A stretch of DNA of 64,000 bases, taken from NCBI GenBank assembly GCA_020853395.1, contig JADYYY010000002.1, forward strand, positions 270,609 to 334,608, given 5' to 3'. The notes under the pieces were generated by a model that saw only the letters and a list, made by a program, of their open reading frames with translations, was not told the DNA's origin and did no database searches. A program made the translations under genes and the position numbers. The number at the start of each line of letters is the position of its first letter. Within the stretch, counting starts at the first letter, position 1. Positions 18,149 through 26,900 of the stretch are shown here, one piece after another. The stretch is from Acidobacteriota bacterium. GTDB taxonomy: Bacteria > Acidobacteriota > Vicinamibacteria > Vicinamibacterales > SCN-69-37.

Positions 18149-18547
18149 CTACGGTAGACGCAGCACCTGCCCAGGCTTGATCTTGTTCGGATCCGACAGT
18201 TGATCCTTGTTGAGCTCGAAGATCTGCATGTAGGCGTTCGCGCTGCCGAGGTGCGCCTTGGCGATGGCGCTGAGCGTATCGCCCGGTTTGACCGTGTAGG
18301 TCTTCTGCGCGGGCGCCGCCGCTGGAGCTGGCGCCGCGGCCGCGGGCCCGCCGGTCACCTGGATGTCGGCAACGATATCCCTCTGCCAGGTCGGAATGGT
18401 CTTGATGGCATTCCAGATCTCGTTCTTCTCGGCTTCGGTGGCGACCGTGCCCTTCCAGTGGAGCTTGCCGTCGCGTTCCTCTGCGTTTCCGTGGAACTTC
18501 CCCTTGGCGGTTTGAATGGCGTAGCTGTACATGTCTCGCAGGCTCAT
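18149..18547 (-). CDS. LysM-domain protein with N-terminal BON-like region
   Basis: 132 aa. Residues 1-60 ('[20 protein letters not shown]', '[21 protein letters not shown]') look like a BON-type domain; an Ala/Pro-rich linker follows; the C-terminus is a LysM domain ('[18 protein letters not shown]', '[12 protein letters not shown]'). The arrangement matches the YgaU/Kbp-like family of small LysM proteins. No signal peptide is visible, as in Kbp, a cytoplasmic potassium-binding protein. The ATG at 18547 is chosen because AGGAGG lies 6 nt upstream. Downstream of the DUF937 gene on the same strand. Confidence 0.85.
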   Translation of the reverse strand: MSLRDMYSYAIQTAKGKFHGNAEERDGKLHWKGTVATEAEKNEIWNAIKTIPTWQRDIVADIQVTGGPAAAAPAPAAAPAQKTYTVKPGDTLSAIAKAHLGSANAYMQIFELNKDQLSDPNKIKPGQVLRLP

Positions 18548-18609
18548 GGAGACCTCCTGTCTTGCGCCCATGTGATCGAGTAGCAGTGCGGAGCCATCCG
18601 CACCCATCC

Positions 18610-19158
18610 TCACGACTTCATGAAGCGTCCGATCATCGACGTCACGTCGTCCACGATCGAACCGTCGCGGTTTCTGTCGAGCAACGGCGTCAGCATCGCC
18701 GCAATGCCAGCGCTGCCGGCGCCAGCCGGCAGCCCATGACTGCGGCCAGCCTGCTTGGAGAACGCGCCCATCATCAGCGCGGCTGCGAGCGGCAACATGC
18801 GCTTCAGCACGTCGGTGCCGACACCGGTTTCGGCGGCAGCGCGGCTCGCGACCTCGCGGCTCACCTCCTTGCTGCCCAGGATGTGGCCGAGGATGCCGTT
18901 CCCCTCGCTGACAGCCGCCTGCTGACCCAGGATGGCAGGATTGTCGAGGAAGCGCGCGTGATTGCCGGACGCGAGCGCGGCCGCCAGGCTGCTGAGTCCG
19001 TCAGTCTGGCCGAGATTGCGCTGGACGCCGGCGGCGAGCGCGGGAAGCAGCGCCGACAGCGCGTTCGTCGTCTGCTCACGCCCGAGACCCAGTTGCGCGC
19101 CGAGCTGCTGAACGGCGGCGCCGCTCTGCGCGTTGACGATGGCGTCGAGGATATCCAT
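18610..19158 (-). CDS. DUF937 (YidB-like) family protein
   Basis: 182-aa, Ala/Gly/Leu-rich helical protein. It opens '[20 protein letters not shown]' and shows the DUF937 features '[20 protein letters not shown]' and '[19 protein letters not shown]', followed by '[13 protein letters not shown]' and a C-terminal '[17 protein letters not shown]'. AAGGAGG precedes the ATG at 19158. Function of the family is unknown. It lies 63 bp upstream of the LysM gene; the two may be co-transcribed, an arrangement that suggests a shared envelope or osmotic role. Confidence 0.85.
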   Translation of the reverse strand: MDILDAIVNAQSGAAVQQLGAQLGLGREQTTNALSALLPALAAGVQRNLGQTDGLSSLAAALASGNHARFLDNPAILGQQAAVSEGNGILGHILGSKEVSREVASRAAAETGVGTDVLKRMLPLAAALMMGAFSKQAGRSHGLPAGAGSAGIAAMLTPLLDRNRDGSIVDDVTSMIGRFMKS

Positions 19159-19664
19159 GCGACCTCCTTGCAGCGCGAGCGCTGGGGGATCATCACTCTA
19201 CGCTCGTTCGCCGAGCATGTCGACCTCTCCATTGGCGCGCGTGGCCGAAAGCCCGCCTCCACACATCGCTCAACGCTACGAGGCGCGCAAGGCCGGTGTC
19301 GTGGGCTCCGGGCAAACGTCTGCTCGCATTTGATTCGCGGCCTCATCCGACGGAAGGCTCTCGGTAGTCGTCGCCGCGCCCGAGGCCGACGTGCGCACTC
19401 GATTGCTACTCCTCGGTGTGAGCGTCATCCCGTTGAAGTGGAGGGGACGCGTCAGGTTCCCCTGCTGCCGGCACCCCCGCTCCACCGCATGGCGGTATCG
19501 CCACGCGTCAGCGCGATGCGTCTTTCGCCGCGCCGCCCGGTTCAGCCATTCGGCAAGCTGGTCCGCCACCATCTCGGCCGGGTCATGTTCGCCAGCGCGG
19601 CCTGGAGCTTCTTCTTCTCGCCGGTGACCACATCGCCTGCTTCTTGACGATGCGCTCTGGTCGC
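19159..19664. other. Non-coding stretch, probable mobile-element debris
   Basis: About 500 bp without an intact gene. On the minus strand, short open segments in different frames (for example 'EKKKLQAALAN' then 'DPAEMVADQLAEWLNRAA' near 19530-19630) read like coding sequence joined by a frameshift, but no family is recognised. Together with the adjacent broken higBA this looks like a decayed insertion. Confidence 0.35.
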
Positions 19665-19942
19665 TCATGCGCTCGGCGTCATCGCCCGCTGCGCATGCCA
19701 CAGGTCCGAGGCGTTCTGGAGGTTCAACCACGACAGCGCATCGGTCCCGAGCAGTCTCGCGAGCCGCAGCGCCGTGTCGGCGGTGATGCCGCGCTTGCCA
19801 CGGTCGATCTCGTTCAGCCGGTTCAGCGGAATCCCACGCGCGCCGCGGCCTCGGTTGGCGAGAGCGCCCGGGGCTTCAGGAACTCTTCGAGGAGCATCTC
19901 GCCGGGATGCGTTGGCGGTCGGTTCGTTGGCAGCAGCATCAT
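19665..19942 (-). pseudogene. higA: HigA-type antitoxin, frameshifted
   Basis: From ATG 19942 the frame reads 'LPTNRPPTHPGEMLLEEFL', the hallmark start of HigA helix-turn-helix antitoxins, through 'SPTEAAARVG' and then hits a stop. One nucleotide is missing near 19830: in the next frame the protein continues 'IPLNRLNEIDRGKRGITAD', 'TALRLARLLGTDALSWLNLQ' and 'DLWHAQRAM' to a stop at 19665, matching the HigA C-terminus. HigA would bind HigB and repress the operon; this copy cannot make a full protein unless the frameshift is a sequence error. It sits 13 nt after the higB remnant in the usual toxin-first order. Confidence 0.8.
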
Positions 19943-19955
19943 CCCCGTCCTCTCG

Positions 19956-20190
19956 TCAGTGATCGTCCTCAACGCGCACCTCGTAGGCGTCCCCCTCCTC
20001 GAAGCGGAACGTCACGTGATACTGGTCGTTGATCCGAATGCTGTGGCGCCCTTCTGGTCGCCATCGAGCGCGTCTTGCCGGTTCGCCGGCGGGTCCACGA
20101 GGAACGACGGGACGGCGGCGTTCACGCGTTCCAGCTTCCGCTGAATCACCCGCCAGAGCGATGCGGGCAGCCGAGCGATAGGCCACCGAG
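19956..20190 (-). pseudogene. higB: HigB/RelE-type toxin, truncated and frameshifted
   Basis: The minus strand encodes 'RLPASLWRVIQRKLERVNAA' and 'DPPANRQDALDGDQKG' in one frame and, after a single missing nucleotide near 20050, 'RHSIRINDQYHVTFRFEEGD' and 'AYEVRVEDDH' in another. The second part is the conserved C-terminal core of HigB mRNA interferases, ending in the usual acidic/His tail. The normal N-terminus ('...F..KGLE.F' region) cannot be found; upstream sequence overlaps the recombinase remnant on the other strand. The gene is therefore dead or chimeric. Confidence 0.78.
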
Positions 20191-20339
20191 GCGCTCCGAG
20201 GCATCATCGACGCCATCGTCATGACGCCGACGGCGATGGGCTCAGCATCGAGCTGAAGGGCAATCTGGCGGCCACGCTGTTGGCCGCCATAAATGCGAAG
20301 AGGTCGCCAGGAACTGGCGACCTCTTCGCTGCAAGTTGA
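20188..20339 (+). pseudogene. C-terminal remnant of a large serine recombinase, frameshifted
   Basis: The plus strand reads 'EALRGIIDAIVMTP' from 20188, then, after one missing base near 20229, 'DGDGLSIELKGNLAATLLAA' and 'INAKRSPGTGDLFAAS' to a stop at 20339. The pattern (RxxIDxIVxTP, DGxxIELxGxLAA-LxxA) is the C-terminal end of large serine recombinases of the resolvase/recombinase family. Only about 50 residues remain; catalytic and recombinase domains are absent. It stops 3 bp before the 3' end of tRNA-fMet, as expected for an integrase whose element used that tRNA region. Confidence 0.6.
20295..20329 (-). terminator. Perfect 15-bp inverted repeat next to tRNA-fMet
   Basis: Arms 20295-20309 and 20315-20329 pair perfectly around a GGAAC loop. 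It lies 12 nt beyond the CCA end of the minus-strand tRNA-fMet and, on the plus strand, within the recombinase remnant. On the minus strand it is followed by ATTTAT, a weak U-tract, so it could terminate the tRNA transcript. It could also be part of an attachment or end structure of the lost element. Confidence 0.5.
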
Positions 20340-20341
20340 AT

Positions 20342-20418
<77 letters not shown>

Positions 20419-20759
20419 TCGAGATTCCTATCGTAGTGCACACACCGTCGCGGGTCAATGGCATGGCGAGCGTCTCTCCCTTCGACGCTCGAATGCGATC
20501 CAAGCAGGTCACGAGCAGTCAGGCCGTCGCCTTGCCGTCAGAATTCAGCTCGACTCCCGCGTGCAGGTCGGCACTGACTGAGCTCGCAATCGCCGAGAAT
20601 GCGTGAACCTGGCGCAAACTCGGCGCGGTGAGCCTGCGATCGTCGCGTTCGTGATGGACAGCATCGGGTTCAGCAATCATCACGTGCGCCATACGGGCCG
20701 ACCCACCCCCGCCACGAGCCCTCGGCAGACTTCGTGTGCCTGCTATCGCGCCCTCCGGA
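20419..20759. other. Intergenic stretch, nothing recognised
   Basis: About 340 bp upstream of tRNA-fMet. Short open frames exist on both strands, but none has a ribosome site, family pattern or convincing codon use. No repeat or RNA structure stands out. Confidence 0.4.
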
Positions 20760-20880
20760 TCACTCGACTCGCAACGCGACCGCAGGATTGATCCGAATCG
20801 CACGCCACGCTCGACCGGCAGTTGCCGCCACGACGGTGCCCCACGTTCCGGACGCGCTCGGTGTGCCGAACGACAACCAG
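20760..20880 (-). pseudogene. C-terminal remnant of a MacB/ADOP-type ABC permease
   Basis: Minus-strand sequence reads 'SFGTPSASGTWGTVVAAT' and 'WRAIRINPAVALRVE' to a stop at 20760. The phrase 'AxRI(N/D)PxxALRxE' is the characteristic C-terminus of FtsX/MacB-like permeases, including the acidobacterial duplicated orphan permeases. The preceding membrane segments are missing or scrambled: upstream pieces up to about 21120 are open but unmatched. Only about 36 residues are recognisable, so the call rests mainly on the C-terminal signature. Confidence 0.4.
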
Positions 20881-21217
20881 CCGTTCGCGTCGGCGCGGCC
20901 GCGCCGACTTCGGCAAACGCTTCGAGACCCGCAACGCGCGACGTCGGTCGAGGTCGCGATGAGCGAGAAGAAGCGCCGCGAGACGTGGCCAAGCATGGGC
21001 TACGAGCAGGCTCGTCGGGATCAGGTCGCCCCACGTGCCCGTGAGCTCTGATCGGACGATGCGAAAAGCCGTGCAGACAAAAGGCTGACCACCGAAGACC
21101 TTCCAGGCGGGCTGGCGATCAAAATCACACGGCTGAGCGGCAGAGATCTCAAAATCGTGCATGGCATGCGAATCGCTATCATGCTGCCGGACTCCCCAGG
21201 GGTTCGACGGAGGATAC

Positions 21218-22108
21218 ATGCGCCGGTTCTTGTCGATTGGTCTCGCCGCCGCGGCGGTTTTCGTGGCCGGAGCTCGTCCAGCGCGCGCGCTGCCGGTTGG
21301 ATTGGAGCTGGCCCTCGTCATCGATGCGTCGACGAGTATCAGCTCGACTGATTTCGCGCTACAGAAACAAGCCTACGTCGATGCCTTCAGCCCGGGTGGC
21401 GTCGTGTACAACTTCGTCAACAGCGGCCTCGGCACGCTCGCGGCGTCGGCGTTCATTTTCGGCGGCAACACGGGAGGCGGGCTGGCGCTCGCGACGCAGG
21501 TCGCGAGCTGGACGGGCATCAGCAACGGGGCAGAATCGGCGGCCTTCGCCGCCGCGCTCAGCAGTGGCCTGACCCAGCCGGGCTCGGTGGCGTTCGGCAA
21601 CACGAACATCGGCGCGGCGGTGAACCTCGCGACCGGTAGCTTCGCCACGAACGGTTTCGAAGGTCTCCGGCTGACGATCGACATCTCGAGCGACGGCCTG
21701 CAGAACCTGCCACTCGATGGAACCGGCCCCGGCGGGGCCTGCCCATCCCCGGGTGGGCCCTCCGGCGATTCCCCGGCTTCGGATCCCGATTGTGTCGCGA
21801 TCGTTCAGAACGCTCGCAACGCCGCGGCCGCCGCCGGCATCACCATCAACGCGCTGGCCATCCCCGACGTCGGAGCCGGATCGGACAACCTGACGGGCGC
21901 GTTCCTGTCGTCGTACTACACCGCGAACCTGATTACACCTGGTGGATTCGTGGTCATCGCCGAAACCCCGGAGCAGTTCGCGACGACGCTGAACTCGAAG
22001 CTGCAGGCGGAGCTGAGTGCCGTTCCCGAGCCCGGCACGCTGCTGCTGTTCGGCTCCGGAGCCGCGATGATGTTCCGCCGGCTCCGCAACCGCCGTCGCG
22101 ACAGCTAG
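21218..22108 (+). CDS. Secreted VWA-type (DUF1194-like) protein with PEP-CTERM anchor
   Basis: 296 aa. A signal peptide (MRRFLSIGLAAAAVFVAGARPARA) is followed by 'LELALVIDASTSISSTDFAL', a VWA fold whose MIDAS is DASTS, and 'LTIDISSDGLQN' in place of the usual DG motif, as in DUF1194 proteins. The C-terminus is a full PEP-CTERM sorting signal: 'VPEPGTLLLFGSGAAMMF' followed by a basic tail RRLRNRRRDS. Such signals direct processing by exosortase (EpsH/XrtA), whose gene is not in the window. The start at 21218 has CGGAGG 6 nt upstream. It is monocistronic and followed by a strong terminator. Confidence 0.87.
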   Translation: MRRFLSIGLAAAAVFVAGARPARALPVGLELALVIDASTSISSTDFALQKQAYVDAFSPGGVVYNFVNSGLGTLAASAFIFGGNTGGGLALATQVASWTGISNGAESAAFAAALSSGLTQPGSVAFGNTNIGAAVNLATGSFATNGFEGLRLTIDISSDGLQNLPLDGTGPGGACPSPGGPSGDSPASDPDCVAIVQNARNAAAAAGITINALAIPDVGAGSDNLTGAFLSSYYTANLITPGGFVVIAETPEQFATTLNSKLQAELSAVPEPGTLLLFGSGAAMMFRRLRNRRRDS

Positions 22109-22127
22109 CCGAATCGAGCACGTTCTG

Positions 22128-22163
22128 AGGGCGGCGTCACACGACGCCGCCCTTTTCTTTTTC
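22128..22163 (+). terminator. Rho-independent terminator of the PEP-CTERM gene
   Basis: A 10-bp perfect GC stem (22129-22138 with 22143-22152), loop ACAC and a T-rich tail TTTTCTTTTTC lie 20 nt after the PEP-CTERM stop. It is strongly directional for the plus strand. Confidence 0.9.
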
Positions 22164-22201
22164 GCCTCCGCATCCAACCGAAACCCGGCGCAGCGCGTAG
22201 G

Positions 22202-23815
22202 ATGGTCTCTTCGTCAAGCATCCACATGCCTGCTCGGCGCGTCATCGTCGCGTTCGCGCTCCTCCTCGTCACCGCCGGCGCCGCCCTGGCGTGCGCCGCG
22301 GCCGTGGCTTCGCTCTACTGGCGCGCCGAGCACGACGCGCCCATCATGATGTACGCCGCCCGGCTCGTCGCCCACGGCGCGGTGCCCTACCGAGACTTCT
22401 TCGACATGAACGTGCCCGGCACCTACTTCCTGCTCGCCGGCGCCGCCAGCGTGTTCGGGTGGGAGGATCGGGGCTTCCGCCTGTTCGACCTGCTCTGCCT
22501 GTGCACGCTCGCCCTCTCGACCGTCGTCTGGATGCGCCGGGTCGGACGCCTGCCTGCCGCGGCCGCGGCCGTGGGATTCGCGCTGTGGTACCTCAACGCC
22601 GGCCCCAGGCTCAGCCTCCAGCGCGAGTATCTCGGGCTCGTGCCCGTCACGCTGACCTACGCGCTGGCGGCGATGCGGTCGAGCCGATACCTCGCGGCAC
22701 GCGTTGGCGGTGTCGGACTGCTCGCCGGCACGGCGATGCTGATCAAACCGCAGTTCGTGCTGCTGGCCCTTCCCGCGCTCGGCCTTCTCACGGACGGCCC
22801 TCCGCTCGTGCGGCGCCTGCTCCTGTTCGGTGCCGGCGCTCTGCTCCCGATCACGGCGGCAGCCGCCTACCTATTCGCAACCGGGGCATTGAGCCCGTTC
22901 CTCGACATCGCGTCGAACTACTGGCCGCTCTACACCCACATGACCGGCGATTTCGAGCCGATTGCCGGCCTGGGCCGATGGCTCTACATCGTCAAATCGA
23001 CGGTAGACGGCCTGAGCGTCTTCATGACGCCCCTCGCCGTCGTCGGCGTGGCCGCAGCCGCCGAGCGAGGCACCGAGCGGCCGGCGCTTCGGGCGATGGT
23101 CGGGCTGCTCGCCGCGGCGGCGGTCTACCCGGCGATCGCTGGCCAGTTCTGGACCTACCACTGGATCCCATTCCAGTACGCCGCGATCTGCGCGGCTTCT
23201 TTGGCGCTCGAGCCCGCCCGCGCGGTCACACCGGGATGGCGCGCCGCGGTTCCGGCGATCCTCGTCCTGTTCATGCTGACGGGCCAAGCGATCACCGCGG
23301 CAGATCAAGTGCGAGGTGCCTGGCTCAGCGGCGGCAGGAGGCCGCCTCCCAAGGGTGGGCTGCCCGACGAGATCGCCACGTTCCTCGGCGAGCGGCTGCG
23401 ACCGGGCGACACGGTCCAACCGCTCGACTGGACCGCTGGCGCGGTCCACGGCATGCTCCTCGCGCGTGCCCCGCTGGCCACACGGTTCCTCTACGATTTC
23501 CACTTCTACCATCACGTGAGCACGGACTACATACAGCGCCTCCGCCGCGAGTTCCTGCTCGAGCTCGCCCAGAGGCCGCCGCGGTTCGTCGTCGAGATCA
23601 CGACCGAAGACAAACCGTGGCCGCGCGGCCGCGACACGACGCGCGAGTTCCCCGAATTGTGGGCGCGGCTCGCGGGCGCCTACGCGGTGGTGCTCGAGCG
23701 GCCAGCGTTTCGAATCTACGAGCGCGTTGAACGAACGCCCGACTCGGCCGGTGGGCCCGGCGTGGGCATCAGTCTTGCTGAGACGAAGAGGCCGTTTCGC
23801 TTGGCGACACGCTGA
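22202..23815 (+). CDS. GT-C type membrane glycosyltransferase (ArnT/PMT-like)
   Basis: 537-aa polytopic inner-membrane protein with roughly ten to eleven hydrophobic segments and a C-terminal soluble part. The N-terminal first loop reads 'WRAEHDAPIMMYAARLVAHG' and 'AVPYRDFFDMNVPGTYFL', the acidic-pair loop region of dolichyl-phosphate-mannose-type (GT39/GT83-like) transferases. These use polyprenyl-phosphate sugars to glycosylate proteins or lipids on the periplasmic side. The ATG at 22202 or an in-frame ATG at 22226 may be used; neither has a strong ribosome site. It sits between two secreted-protein genes that could be substrates, which is only a guess. Confidence 0.75.
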   Translation: MVSSSSIHMPARRVIVAFALLLVTAGAALACAAAVASLYWRAEHDAPIMMYAARLVAHGAVPYRDFFDMNVPGTYFLLAGAASVFGWEDRGFRLFDLLCLCTLALSTVVWMRRVGRLPAAAAAVGFALWYLNAGPRLSLQREYLGLVPVTLTYALAAMRSSRYLAARVGGVGLLAGTAMLIKPQFVLLALPALGLLTDGPPLVRRLLLFGAGALLPITAAAAYLFATGALSPFLDIASNYWPLYTHMTGDFEPIAGLGRWLYIVKSTVDGLSVFMTPLAVVGVAAAAERGTERPALRAMVGLLAAAAVYPAIAGQFWTYHWIPFQYAAICAASLALEPARAVTPGWRAAVPAILVLFMLTGQAITAADQVRGAWLSGGRRPPPKGGLPDEIATFLGERLRPGDTVQPLDWTAGAVHGMLLARAPLATRFLYDFHFYHHVSTDYIQRLRREFLLELAQRPPRFVVEITTEDKPWPRGRDTTREFPELWARLAGAYAVVLERPAFRIYERVERTPDSAGGPGVGISLAETKRPFRLATR

Positions 23816-23901
23816 CGCGGCCGGCCATCGAAAACATCGGCCTTCCGCTCGTTGAGGCTCGGACTGGGCGTCGTGAGCGGCGCCAATTGTCGCCCGTACG
23901 C

Positions 23902-26900
23902 ATGACTTCGAACGCATTCCCGATCCGTCTTCATCATCTGCCGACGTCGCGTCGGCCGCGCTCGCGCGCCACTCGGCTCGCCCGAATCGCTCTCGCCGCT
24001 CTCGGCATGCTGGCCGCGGCGCGGCCCGCGCTCGCGCAGGTCGAGGTCTGGACGCAGCACAACGACAACGGCCGCACCGGCGCGAACCTCCAGGAGACCC
24101 AGCTCACCGTTTCGACGGTCAACACCGGCCAGTTCGGCCGGCTGTTCAGCTACTCGGTCGACGCCGACATCTACACGCAGCCGCTCGTCCTGCGCAACGT
24201 CACGATTCCCGGCAGGGGCACGCACAGCGTCGTGTTCGTGGCGACGACCAACAACTCGGTGTACGCGTTCGACGCCGACGACAACCTGGGCCCGAACTCG
24301 CAGCCGCTCTGGCACGTGAACTTCAACAACCCGGCCGCCGGCGTCGTGCCCGTGCCCGCCGCCGACGCCCAGCCGCGGCCCAACATCCGCAGCCCCGGCC
24401 CCATCGGCATCATGGGCACGCCCGTGATCGATCGCGCGACCGGGACCCTGTACGTGGTCGCCCGAACGAAGGAAACCACCGGAGGCTCGACGGCGTATCG
24501 CCAACGCCTCCACGCGCTCGACGTCTCGACAGGCGCCGAGAAGTTCGGCGGTCCGACGCTGATCCAGGCGACCGTGTCGGGCAGCGGCTACGACCAGACG
24601 AACGGCACGATCACGTTCAATCCGCTGCGGCAGAACCAGCGCATGGCCCTCGCGCTCGGCAACGGCCTCGTGTACATCGGCTGGGCGTCGCACGGCGACG
24701 CCGACCCGTATCACGGCTGGCTCATGGCGTACGACGCGGCGACGCTGCAGCAGGTCGCGGCCTTCTGCGTCACGCCGAACGGCTCACAGGGCGGGATCTG
24801 GCAGTCGGGCCAGGCGCCGGCCATCAGCGATGCCGGCGAGGTGTACGTCACGACGGGCAACGGCACGGTGGCGGTCACCGGTGCAGGGCGCGACTACAGC
24901 GAGGCGGTGCTCAAGCTGAGCCCGGCCCTGCAGGTGCTCGACTACTTCATCCCGGCGAACTACGCGGCGCTCAACGCCGACGATCTCGACTTCGGATCCA
25001 CCGGTCCCCTTCTGATCCCCAACACGAGCTACGTTCTGGGCGCGGGCAAGGCCGGGCAGTTCTTTCTGCTCAACACGGGCGCGCTCGGCCGGTTGACCAG
25101 CAACGACGCAGGCGCCGTCCAGCGATTCCAGGTGACGGGCCCCGGTCATCACGGAGGCTCCGGACACATCCACGGTAGCCCGGTGCATTGGCAGGACGCC
25201 ACCGGCGGCAATCTCTACGTGTGGGGCGAAGACGACCGCCTCAAGGCCTACCGGCTGAATGGCTCGACACTGACGACCACGCCGACGAGCCAGAGCCTCG
25301 TTCAGGCGCCGCCGGGCATGCCGGGAGGGTTCCTCAGCTTGTCGGCGAGCGGCTCGGCAGCCGGCTCGGGCATCGTCTGGGCGTCGTTGCCCCTTGCCGC
25401 CGACGCCGAGCTCGCCGTCGTGTCGGGCGTACTTCGCGCGTTCGACGCGAGCGACCTCACGCGGGAAATCTGGAACAGCGAACAGAACGCGGCGCGCGAT
25501 CGCCTGGGTAACTTCGCCAAGACCGTGCCGCCGACGGTGGCGAACGGGCGCGTGTACATGGCGTCGTTCTCCAATCGCCTGCACGTGTTCGGTCTGCTCG
25601 ACTCCTACACCCCGCCGACCGGCGGCGAAATCCTCGGCCAGGGCGAGCCGTCCGCCGCGCCCGCAGATCTCACCCAGGCCGGAGCCTGGGATTGGGTGCA
25701 GTGGCCGGAAGGCAATCGCAAGGCCACCGGCGGCGCACAGATCAGCCCGTTCACGCCCGTCGGCGGCGGCACCGTCCAGTCGTACATCAACGATCCTCGT
25801 ACCGTCTCGTGGTCGGACGGGGCACCCGCGCAGGTCGGCAGCAACACGAGCGGCGTGTTCATCTCGTCGGTGGGCAATGGCTTCATGGTGACGGCACCGG
25901 CCGATGCCGTCGAGCGCACGCTGAAGCTCTACGTCGGTGGCTGGCGATCGCGAGGCCAGCTCACGGCCGAGCTCGCCGACAACTCGGGCGCGCCCTACAC
26001 CGATGCGAGCTTCTCGTCGGACACCGGGCCCTACGATGCCGTGTACACGCTCAGGTACAAGGCGGGCACGGCCAGTCAGATCGTGGTGAGCTGGACGCAG
26101 CAGTCGGGCTCGGGCAACGTGACGCTCCAGGCGGTCGCGCTGGCCGGCCCGCTGCCCGCAGTGCCGGGCACGCCGGGCGGCGTCACGGCAACCGACGGCA
26201 CGTCCGGCGCGGCCGTGGACGTCACGTGGAACCCGGTCGCCGCCGCATCGAGCTACACGGTCTATCGCTCGCCGACGGCGGGCGTCCAGGGCACAGCGCT
26301 CGGCACGGTGTCGGCGACCTCGTTCTCCGACACGACGGCGGCGCCGAGCACGACCTACTACTACAGCGTCACGGCCACGAACGTCGCGGGCACCAGCCAG
26401 CCGTCCACCCAGGACGCCGGCTATCGAGCGACGGGGCCCGCCGCGAGCGCGCAGCTCACCGGAAGCGTGCTCGCCGTGACGTCGCCCGTCGATCTCGCGG
26501 CCGTCGGCACCAGGGATTGGGCACGTTGGCCGGGGTCGGACCGCAAGGCAGGCGGGACGGGCGAGATCGGCACGTTCGCGATCCTGGGTGCAGGCGGCGT
26601 CTCGAACTACGCGAACGATCCTCGCACCATCCAATGGTCGGGCGGCACACCCACGGCCGCGGGCTCGAGTCAGGCCGGCGTGTTCAAGACGGGCGCGGGC
26701 ACCGGCTTCAGGCTCTCGGTCCCGGCTGACGAGGTCGTGCGGACGATGTACGTCTATGTCGGCGGATGGCGATCGACGGGCCAGCTCACGGCACGGCTGA
26801 GCGACGGATCGGCGCCCGACTTCGTGAGCGCCCCGGTTGGGAACGTGAGCGGCCAGTACGATGCCGCATATGCCCTGACCTATAGCGCCGCGCCGGGCCA

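Noticed and set aside
20743-21321. A full gene upstream of the PEP-CTERM gene on the minus strand
   Set aside because: Only the last ~36 residues in a neighbouring frame match a permease C-terminus; the rest has no support.
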